From: a bacterium
Lineage (GTDB): Bacteria; Patescibacteriota; Gracilibacteria; Peribacterales; Peribacteraceae
DNA: 50,754 nt
Reading direction: 5' to 3'
NCBI GenBank assembly: GCA_027623015.1
Contig: JAQBVR010000005.1
Span: 1-50,754, forward strand
Shown here piece by piece: positions 41,978 through 47,907 of this stretch. The translations under genes and the position numbers were made by a program. The notes under the pieces are model-generated. The model searched no databases. It saw only the letters and a list, made by a program, of their open reading frames with translations, and was not told where the DNA came from. Within the stretch, counting starts at the first letter, position 1. The number at the start of each line of letters is the position of its first letter.

Positions 41978-42008
41978 GTTACTGGTTACTGGTTACTGGT
42001 TACTCGTT
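41978..42008. repeat. heptamer-repeat arm (GTTACTG x3, GTTACTC)
   Basis: Four 7-nt units lie directly upstream of the adenosine kinase gene. The same heptamer occurs in frame inside the membrane protein at 4798. Confidence 0.9.
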
Positions 42009-42026
42009 TGGGTACGATGCTTCAGC

Positions 42027-42953
42027 ATGAAGACTCTAGTTTCAGGATCAATGGCATATGACCTCCTTCTAGGATATGAGGGTGCATTTGCTGATGGGTT
42101 GGATGCCAAGGCGGCAGATGATCTCTCGATGGCTTTCGTCACACCGTATTTTGCGAAGCATCATGGCGGGACAGGGGTAAATATTGCGTGGAGTCTTCGC
42201 TTGTTAGGAGGGGATCCTTTGCTCGTTTCAACCGTTGGGAAAGATGGCGGTGCGTATACAGCGTTAATCGAGGAGCGTGGCATTAATACTGGGTACATTG
42301 AGCAACTTGATGATCATATGACGGCGACAGCGATTATCGGTACAGATAATAGAGAGAATCAGATTATCTTCTTTCACCCAGGTGCAGATGCACATGGAAG
42401 TTTGCCAGACCTCTCGCAAGATAGAGATGACTTGTCGTATGCGATAGTCAGTCCACGCAACCAAACACTTATGATGGAGATGCTGCGGTGGTGTCATGAG
42501 TACGGTGTGCCATGTCTTTTTGATCCTGGTCAGCAGATGATGGCATTTAGTGATGATGATCTGGAGCGTGCTGTAGATCTTTGTACGGGTGTCATTGGCA
42601 ACGAGCATGAATGGAATTTGCTAACAGAGAGGCTCAATACAACAGAAGGAGACCTTCTTAAGCGTGTGGAATATATCGTTGTAACGAAGGGGGACAAAGG
42701 TCTTACGATTTATACACAAGATGATGAGATCAATATTGCAGGATGCAAGGCAGAGAAAGTCATCAACCCGACAGGTGCAGGAGATGCACTGCGTGCAGGA
42801 CTGCTAAAAGGACTCTCTTCTGGCTGGTCACTTCGTGATGCAGGTCGACTCGGTGCTGCGATGGGCTCCTTTGTTGTAGAGATAGAGGGTACACTTCTTG
42901 AAACCTTGGATGAAGGCATCTTGGAAGAGAGGCTGAAAAATGCGTATGGATAA
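42027..42953 (+). CDS. PfkB-family sugar kinase, probable adenosine kinase
   Basis: This 308-aa protein has HHGGTGVNIAWSLRLLGG (the PfkB N-terminal GG substrate-lid region), FDPGQQMMAF, VIGNEHEWNLL and INPTGAGDALRAGLLKGL (GAGD anion hole and catalytic Asp). The GDAxRAG ending is typical of prokaryotic adenosine kinases. Its neighbour is SAH hydrolase, which releases adenosine, so phosphorylating adenosine to AMP would pull that reversible reaction forward. Ribokinase-type alternatives cannot be excluded. Confidence 0.85.
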   Translation: MKTLVSGSMAYDLLLGYEGAFADGLDAKAADDLSMAFVTPYFAKHHGGTGVNIAWSLRLLGGDPLLVSTVGKDGGAYTALIEERGINTGYIEQLDDHMTATAIIGTDNRENQIIFFHPGADAHGSLPDLSQDRDDLSYAIVSPRNQTLMMEMLRWCHEYGVPCLFDPGQQMMAFSDDDLERAVDLCTGVIGNEHEWNLLTERLNTTEGDLLKRVEYIVVTKGDKGLTIYTQDDEINIAGCKAEKVINPTGAGDALRAGLLKGLSSGWSLRDAGRLGAAMGSFVVEIEGTLLETLDEGILEERLKNAYG

Positions 42954-43044
42954 ATTTCAAATATCAAAAATCAAATATCAAAAATACAAAGTACATAGAA
43001 TAATAGTTTGGAATTTGTAGCTTGGAATTTGGAATTTTTCATTT
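42954..43044. repeat. heptamer-repeat inverted element (AAATATC/TTGGAAT)
   Basis: The left arm is AAATTTC, AAATATC, AAAAATC and AAATATC. The right arm is TTGGAAT, TTGTAGC, TTGGAAT and TTGGAAT. It fills the gap between adenosine kinase and SAH hydrolase genes. No riboswitch-like structure is visible there. Confidence 0.85.
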
Positions 43045-43065
43045 GTATAGGCTAAGCTTCGTCTC

Positions 43066-44319
43066 GTGTCTTACGTAATAGATCCATCACAGGCGGAACA
43101 AGGGCGAATGAATCTCGAGATAGCCGCCAAGCGCATGTCTGCGCTTTTGCAGGTGCGAGATAGATTTGCTAAAGAGAAGCCATTTGAAGGTCTTACTATC
43201 GGTATGGCTCTACACGTCACGAAAGAGACAGGTATCTTGGTCCGCACACTTACTGCAGGAGGTGCAAAGGTTGCGATCACGGGTTGTAATCCACTGAGCA
43301 CACAAGACGACGTGGCTGCAGCACTTGCAGAAGAGGACAACGTAGAGGTCTGGGGGTACAAAGGAGAGAGCGACGAAGACTACTACAAGTTCTTAAACGA
43401 AGTAATCCAAACAAAGCCAGACATCAGCATCGACGATGGGTGTGACCTCGTTACAGAACTACATCAAAAACATCCAGAACTACTCGAAGGCATGCTTGGT
43501 GGTTGCGAAGAAACGACTACAGGTATCATCCGTCTTCATGCGATGGTGCAAGACAATGCACTCAAGATCCCAATGATCGCCGTAAACGACAACAAGACAA
43601 AGCACCTTATGGATAACTACTACGGCACAGGTCAGTCTACGTTCGACGGTATCCTTCGATCATCAGCAATATTGATCGCAGGAAAGACAGTCGTGGTTCT
43701 TGGGTACGGAAGCTGTGGAAAAGGAGTCGCGATGCGCGCAAAAGGCATGGGTGCACGTGTGGTCGTGACAGAAGTAGATGCGTTCTGCGCTCTACAAGCT
43801 GCGATGGACGGACACAATGTTATGACGATGCGCGAGGCAGCTCCTCTCGGAGACCTCTTCATCACTGTCACTGGAAACCTTCACGTCATCCGCCAAGAAC
43901 ACATCAATGTGATGCGCGACGGCGTAGTACTTAGTAACTCAGGACACTTCGATAACGAGATTGATGTAGAAGCATTGGAAAAAGCAGCTACGAACAAGCG
44001 TCGTGTACGTCATTACTTAGACGAGTACACACTGCCTAGTGGTACAGTTATCTACTTGGCAGGAGAAGGTCGCCTTGTAAATCTTGCAGCAGCAGAAGGG
44101 CACCCAAGTGAGGTGATGAGTTTGTCGTTCTGCGGTCAGGCACTTGCCTGTGAGTTCCTTGTGAAGAACAAAGGAAAGCTTCCTAACGAAGTGATCACTT
44201 TGCCCCCGCACATCGATGATGACATCTCCAAGCTCCAGCTTGAAGCGATGGGCGTGAATATAGATGCTCTAACTCAAGAGCAGGAGAAATATCTCGCTAG
44301 TTGGCAGGAGGGGACGTGA
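43066..44319 (+). CDS. ahcY: adenosylhomocysteinase (SAH hydrolase)
   Basis: This 417-aa protein with a GTG start has GMALHVTKETGILVRTL, TGCNPLSTQDDVAAAL, IDDGCDLV, GGCEETTTGIIRLH, AVNDNKTKHLMDNYYGTGQS and the NAD+-binding VVLGYGSCGKGVAMRAKGMG. It splits SAH to adenosine and homocysteine and so relieves product inhibition of methyltransferases, of which at least four are encoded here. It lacks the long C-terminal KPDHYRY tail and ends ...EKYLASWQ, like archaeal and Thermotoga-type enzymes. TGA is its stop. Confidence 0.97.
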   Translation: MSYVIDPSQAEQGRMNLEIAAKRMSALLQVRDRFAKEKPFEGLTIGMALHVTKETGILVRTLTAGGAKVAITGCNPLSTQDDVAAALAEEDNVEVWGYKGESDEDYYKFLNEVIQTKPDISIDDGCDLVTELHQKHPELLEGMLGGCEETTTGIIRLHAMVQDNALKIPMIAVNDNKTKHLMDNYYGTGQSTFDGILRSSAILIAGKTVVVLGYGSCGKGVAMRAKGMGARVVVTEVDAFCALQAAMDGHNVMTMREAAPLGDLFITVTGNLHVIRQEHINVMRDGVVLSNSGHFDNEIDVEALEKAATNKRRVRHYLDEYTLPSGTVIYLAGEGRLVNLAAAEGHPSEVMSLSFCGQALACEFLVKNKGKLPNEVITLPPHIDDDISKLQLEAMGVNIDALTQEQEKYLASWQEGT

Positions 44320-44326
44320 TCACGAT

Positions 44327-44353
44327 GTCATCCTGAGCCTGTCGAAGGGTGAT
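44327..44353. repeat. dispersed repeat GTCATCCTGAGCCTGTCGAAG
   Basis: This sequence is seen widely as a short dispersed repeat in bacterial genomes. It lies 8 nt after the SAH hydrolase stop. A 19/24 match in reverse orientation is embedded in the Pol beta-like gene at 46421. Confidence 0.8.
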
Positions 44354-44371
44354 ATCGTGCTAGATTATTTT

Positions 44372-44406
44372 GTTATGTGTTCTGAGTTATGTGTTACGAG
44401 TTTGTA
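44372..44406 (+). repeat. heptamer-repeat arm (GTTNNNN)
   Basis: GTTATGT, GTTCTGA, GTTATGT, GTTACGA and GTTTGTA follow at period 7. It resembles the array at 28445. Confidence 0.75.
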
Positions 44407-44430
44407 ACGTTTTGCTGTTTGATTGCACAC

Positions 44431-44507
44431 TGTCAAAACCGCAGATTACGCAGATAGAACTGATTATCTAGAAATCTGCGTCATCATAACTATCTGCGGT
44501 TCTGACA
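44431..44507. repeat. inverted repeat with CAGAT 9-mers
   Basis: TGTCAAAACCGCAGATT faces TATCTGCGGTTCTGACA (15/17 pairs), with CAGATTACGCAGAT inside. It is the same family as 1777-1850. Confidence 0.88.
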
Positions 44508-44803
44508 ATAGGTGAGTATGTTTTTGAATATGGTTCTCTCTTTTATGACTGATACTATTAATCAGCTAGTAGCCAGATAGTCCTCGCATTGCCTAATGTC
44601 AATACGATTGTATATCGTACCAATTATACGGTTGACTCAGACCCATATTTTGCAGTAATCACTTAAGGTGAGCGCATATTGACAAAACTCAATATTAGTT
44701 CTTGATCATTTACATCTATAGCAAAGAGAAACCTGTTCGAAAATACGTTCGTGTTTTCTTAGCCATTTCGGCGGCAGGAACTAGTCCAAGCTGGAGTGTG
44801 ACC

Positions 44804-44986
44804 GTGTCGAGAACTCAAAATCAAAAGCGGTATCAAGAGCTTATTTCTGAGGGTTGCCCCCCAGAGAAAGCTCGAGAAATCATGAGAAGTCAGGAAAAAA
44901 CTAATGTCTGGCTCGAGCGGTATCGTGCTAAGCAAAGTAGGCGCAAGGAAAAAGCCCGGCGTCTCGAAAAGCGACCCCGGTCGTAG
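44804..44986 (+). CDS. small basic hypothetical protein
   Basis: I prefer the GTG at 44804 (60 aa, VSRTQNQKRYQELISEG..), because GGAG lies 7 nt upstream (44793-44796). The track uses TTG 44702 (94 aa). The product is helical and very basic, ending with RYRAKQSRRKEKARRLEKR, so nucleic-acid binding is possible. No family recognised. A long perfect hairpin follows the stop, which supports a real transcript. Confidence 0.45.
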   Translation: MSRTQNQKRYQELISEGCPPEKAREIMRSQEKTNVWLERYRAKQSRRKEKARRLEKRPRS

Positions 44987-45004
44987 GCCACTCCAGTGAA
45001 CCTC

Positions 45005-45045
45005 GGTCCCATGATCGTCACTTCGACGATCATGGGGCCATAATT
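45005..45045 (+). terminator. long hairpin terminator
   Basis: CCCATGATCGTC-ACTTC-GACGATCATGGG is a perfect 12-bp stem with a 5-nt loop, extended by three more pairs including one G-U. It is followed by ATAATTTATT. It lies 20 nt after the small gene's stop. Confidence 0.65.
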
Positions 45046-45155
45046 TATTCGAATAGGTTTCTCTCTGTTCCTTTATATCATTTGTATTTCCTCATTCGCT
45101 CTTCTGTGTAGGAAGTGCGAGTTGTGAATTTTTTCACGTAATTGGAGGACTAGAA

Positions 45156-45458
45156 TTGCGTCAGCACAATGATCACTGCTGTAAACGGCGACATCGTGGC
45201 GGTTTGCACCCGCGTCTCATTACTCTTCTGCGTGTGCGGGGTGGAAGCCTGCGCGTGCGTGCCCGATGCAGTAATGAAACATGCCCTGCCGAGAGACATC
45301 AGTGTATGTACTGTCATGTGACGGTCATTCACGATCTCGAAGGTCATCAGCAGTTTCGGTGTCCCGTTGTGCAGCAGTGGACAATCCTTGAGCTTTGGAA
45401 GCGTAGGAGTCTTATGACTCTCTTTCGAACTCGTGGGATCCGTGGGGTCAAAGTCTGA
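45156..45458 (+). CDS. small Cys/His-rich protein, zinc-ribbon-like
   Basis: This 100-aa protein has a TTG start with GGAGG at 45144-45148, spaced 7 nt, the best Shine-Dalgarno seen in the window. Residues ~46-75 contain CSNETCPAERHQCMYCHVTV and a later QFRC, spacing that could bind zinc. The rest is Arg-rich. No family recognised. A stem-loop covers the stop and a second, stronger one follows. An overlapping minus-strand ORF (45150-45527) lacks such signals. Confidence 0.42.
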   Translation: MRQHNDHCCKRRHRGGLHPRLITLLRVRGGSLRVRARCSNETCPAERHQCMYCHVTVIHDLEGHQQFRCPVVQQWTILELWKRRSLMTLFRTRGIRGVKV

Positions 45459-45462
45459 CCCC
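45444..45462 (+). terminator. hairpin over the stop codon
   Basis: GGGGTCA-AAGTC-TGACCCC forms a 7-bp stem that includes the TGA stop of the small Cys-rich gene. It lacks its own U-run, and the stronger hairpin comes 22 nt later. Confidence 0.4.
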
Positions 45463-45484
45463 TGAATCGTTTCCTTCAATGTGT

Positions 45485-45524
45485 CAGATCCCGTGGAAAC
45501 GCGGGATCTGGCTTTCTTTACTTT
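45485..45524 (+). terminator. GNRA-capped terminator hairpin
   Basis: An 11-bp stem (CAGATCCCGTG against CGCGGGATCTG, one G-U pair) is closed by the tetraloop GAAA and followed by GCTTTCTTTACTTTC. It is probably the main terminator of the small Cys-rich gene. Confidence 0.65.
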
Positions 45525-45554
45525 CATTTAAACATTTGCGCAAATGTTTAAATG
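45525..45554. repeat. 30-bp perfect palindrome
   Basis: Each 15-nt half (CATTTAAACATTTGC and its complement) is exact with no loop, placed directly behind the terminator. A dimeric protein site or a cruciform are possible. The mid-point is TTGCGCAA. Confidence 0.9.
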
Positions 45555-45580
45555 TTTATGAGAGTGAATGAGGAGGTATT

Positions 45581-45775
45581 AGGCCTCATCCCCCAACCCC
45601 TTCTCCTTCGTTATTGTTCTACAAGGAGGAGTTTTTTTAATGTGATCCAGTTGTGATACAGGAGAAGGGGAGCTCTGATTAATGTGTAGTGGATAAGCCC
45701 CCTTCTCCTGCATCATTGGATAATAGTAGTTTTACGTTTGTTGTTGTGACTTAGAGGAGGAGAAGGGGGATGAGG
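45581..45775. repeat. GC-rich composite inverted element
   Basis: Outer arms CCTCATCCCCC..CCTTCTCC (from 45583) and GGAGGAGAAGGGGGATGAGG (to 45775) are inverted. Inside are two further AGGAGAAGGGGA / CCCCCTTCTCCT copies that can pair. It lies directly before the Pol beta-like gene. Confidence 0.8.
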
Positions 45776-45779
45776 TCTC

Positions 45780-45788
45780 TGCTATACT
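45780..45788 (+). promoter_or_regulatory. extended -10 promoter of polX-like gene
   Basis: TGC-TATACT (TGn plus 5/6) ends 7 nt before the ATG at 45796, again consistent with a leaderless transcript. It sits at the edge of the GC-rich inverted element. Confidence 0.5.
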
Positions 45789-45795
45789 AACTTCT

Positions 45796-46746
45796 ATGGA
45801 AAACAACAAAGTCATAGCTTCTATGTTCCGCCAGATTGCTGCACTGCTCGATGAGCAAGGTGTGGCTTTTAAGCCTGCGGCATATCGACGTGGTGCGCAG
45901 GTTCTCGAGGAGCTTGATCGTGATGTGTCTGAGTTTGATGGTGTGAAGTCGTTGAAAGCATTGCCAGGCATTGGCGATGCGATGGCGGCGAAGATCGTGC
46001 AATATCTCGAGACTGGGGAGATAGAGTTCCTTGGAACGCTGCGTGCGCAACAAGGTGGGCTTCCTGCTGAGCTTATGGACATAGAAGGCCTTGGACCGAA
46101 GCGTGTACGGCAGATCCAGATGGAGCTTGGTGTGAATACCGTTGAAGGGTTGATCAAAGCTGCAGAAGAGGGAAAGTTGCGGACTCTTCCGCGTTTCTCT
46201 GAGCTCATGGAGTCGAAGGTACTCGAGTGGGCGAAGCGGAGAGATGAGCGTGTGAAACGGTTTGATCGTGCAGAAGTGACAGGAGATGTGGAGATGCTTC
46301 TCAAGACTATTTCTGCAGTGGATGGTGTCGATAAATGTGCAGTGGCGGGTTCATATAGACGCGAGAAGCCGACAGTGGGAGACATCGACATACTTGTCGT
46401 TACAAAGTCTTCTCAAGAGGTGCTTCGTCGGGCTCAGCATGACAACCTTATTCGAAATGTTGTTGCACATGGTGATACAAAAATTTCATTTGATCTACAC
46501 AATGGTCTTCGAGTGGATGTGCGCTTTGTGAAGCGTGCCGAATGGGGCAGTGCACTCATGTACTTCACGGGAAGCAAGGAACACAACATCGCAGTACGCA
46601 AAGTGGCGATAAGCAAAGGTTGGAAGCTCAATGAATACGGTCTATATGATGGTGAAGAGATCGTCGCGCAGCGCGAAGAAGAAGACATCTATAGTGCTCT
46701 TGGTTTGCGGTACTACGAACCGAAAGAGAGGGTGGGTAGTTTGTAG
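45796..46746 (+). CDS. DNA polymerase beta-like (PolX core without PHP domain)
   Basis: This 316-aa protein has N-terminal helix-hairpin-helix segments (LKALPGIGDAMAAKIVQYLE and DIEGLGPKRVRQIQMEL), then the nucleotidyltransferase site VAGSYRREKPTVGDIDILVV (GS..R and DxD) and the third Asp in RVDVRFV. A thumb follows with FTGSKEHNIAVRKVA and EEDIYSALGLRYYEP. Bacterial PolX (~570 aa) has a C-terminal PHP exonuclease, and here the protein ends before it. It is a gap-filling repair polymerase core. A dispersed repeat is translated in frame as EVLRRAQHDN between the DxD and third Asp. Confidence 0.92.
   Translation: MENNKVIASMFRQIAALLDEQGVAFKPAAYRRGAQVLEELDRDVSEFDGVKSLKALPGIGDAMAAKIVQYLETGEIEFLGTLRAQQGGLPAELMDIEGLGPKRVRQIQMELGVNTVEGLIKAAEEGKLRTLPRFSELMESKVLEWAKRRDERVKRFDRAEVTGDVEMLLKTISAVDGVDKCAVAGSYRREKPTVGDIDILVVTKSSQEVLRRAQHDNLIRNVVAHGDTKISFDLHNGLRVDVRFVKRAEWGSALMYFTGSKEHNIAVRKVAISKGWKLNEYGLYDGEEIVAQREEEDIYSALGLRYYEPKERVGSL
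46421..46444 (-). repeat. dispersed repeat inside the polX-like gene
   Basis: TGCTTCGTCGGGCTCAGCATGACA is, in reverse complement, a 19/24 match to the repeat at 44327. It is translated in frame and the frame continues with conserved PolX sequence. Confidence 0.75.
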
Positions 46747-46747
46747 G

Positions 46748-47869
46748 TTAGGCTGCATCATTAGGAGCTTGTCTACGAGCTTCTTCAAGCGTTTTGCCTA
46801 TGCGATTTCTAAACTCATCCATATTAAAAGTTCTTGCTTGTAGGACAGCTTGTTCGATAGCTTCTGGCTTTGAAGATCCGTGTGCGATGATAAATGGGTT
46901 GTCTACTCCGAGAAATGGAGAGCCTCCATGCTTTTCATAGCTGAGTTCTTCTTTGAGTTTTTTTATTGTCCGCCAATTGATTATCGCACCTGCAGCAGCA
47001 GTCATGATGGACCACGCATGTCGCATTGCGTGCTTTTCCACTTCACCCCTGAGGAATTTGATAGTCCCTTTTGTCGTTTTCAGAAATGCATTTGCTATAT
47101 CTGCGTCTGCGACAACGATATGAGATGAAGATTCAAATTCTCCGTAGCGTCCACCTACAGTATTGACGAGTATGTCACTTCCTTCGATGTTTCCTGTGAA
47201 GTTTGATACATGCTTTCGCATGTATTGATAGACTGCCTTTCTTTGGGGGTAGCCCTTGTATGGTTCTTGTCCAATATTGAGAAGTCCAACACCTAGTGGT
47301 ATATCATCGCTGAGGCCTAGTGTCATTCTGTAATATGCTTCGGCCATGATCATGCGGTCTACGTAGTGCCTTGGTTCTGCATCGGGGTCTGGTCTTGCTC
47401 CTGTATCAGATATAACTGTAGGGTGTTTTTTCCCTGGGACTATGGACGCGATAGCTGGACGCAGCCCTTCTTCTAAGACAGTAAATTCTTTGTGTGCACT
47501 ATAGACAGCTGCTCCTGTATCTCCCGCACTTACTGCTGCATAGGCATTACCATTGGCTACGATTTGCACTGCAAGCATCACAGGAGCATTTGGAGATCTC
47601 CGCATTGCTCGAATGGGATTATCGTCTGGTTTTTCTTTATCTATCTCAAATTTGTCATCGGTATGGAGTATTTCGATTTGGGATCTAGTCAGTCTGTTGC
47701 CGTATTTATCGAGCAGAGGTTTTACTTCTTCTTCGTTCCCAACGAGTATGATTCTGGTGATACCATTTTTCACAGCACCAATCGCTCCTTGCACCAAGGG
47801 CTTTGGACCTTTGTCGTGTCCCATAGCATCGAGAGCTACGGTGACCCTGCTGTTGAAACTTTCAGGCAT
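46748..47869 (-). CDS. plsX: phosphate acyltransferase PlsX
   Basis: This 373-aa protein has VALDAMGHDKGPKPLVQGA (PlsX signature, H in place of the usual second G), ILHTDDKFEID, NAYAAVSAGDTGAAV, VLEEGLRPAIASIVP, GLLNIGQEPYKG and NFTGNIEGSDIL. PlsX makes acyl-phosphate from acyl-ACP, the first step of phosphatidic acid synthesis with PlsY. It is 38 bp downstream of pheT and likely co-transcribed. Its stop is 1 bp from the convergent polX stop. Confidence 0.93.
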   Translation of the reverse strand: MPESFNSRVTVALDAMGHDKGPKPLVQGAIGAVKNGITRIILVGNEEEVKPLLDKYGNRLTRSQIEILHTDDKFEIDKEKPDDNPIRAMRRSPNAPVMLAVQIVANGNAYAAVSAGDTGAAVYSAHKEFTVLEEGLRPAIASIVPGKKHPTVISDTGARPDPDAEPRHYVDRMIMAEAYYRMTLGLSDDIPLGVGLLNIGQEPYKGYPQRKAVYQYMRKHVSNFTGNIEGSDILVNTVGGRYGEFESSSHIVVADADIANAFLKTTKGTIKFLRGEVEKHAMRHAWSIMTAAAGAIINWRTIKKLKEELSYEKHGGSPFLGVDNPFIIAHGSSKPEAIEQAVLQARTFNMDEFRNRIGKTLEEARRQAPNDAA

Positions 47870-47907
47870 AACGACCCATTATTGGCTGTAGATAGCCAAG
47901 AAGCAAT

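Larger units (their letters stand above)
44320..44701. other. repeat-filled gap
   Basis: The interval holds three repeat types in a row (44327, 44372 and 44431), then about 190 nt of AT-rich sequence. TTGACA occurs at 44679 and TTGACT at 44633, but no matching -10 is found at proper spacing. No ORF or tRNA recognised. Confidence 0.5.

Noticed and set aside
42954-43065. SAH or SAM riboswitch before ahcY
   Set aside because: The leader is made up of heptamer repeats, and no conserved riboswitch core could be seen.
44460-44700. tRNA or promoter in the AT-rich gap
   Set aside because: No GGTTCGAATCC-type T-arm or cloverleaf pairing. TTGACA at 44679 has no -10 at 16-18 nt.
45150-45527. Minus-strand 125-aa ORF
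   Set aside because: No ribosome site, Ser/Thr-rich low-complexity translation, and it lies antisense to an ORF with GGAGG, a Cys motif and terminators.
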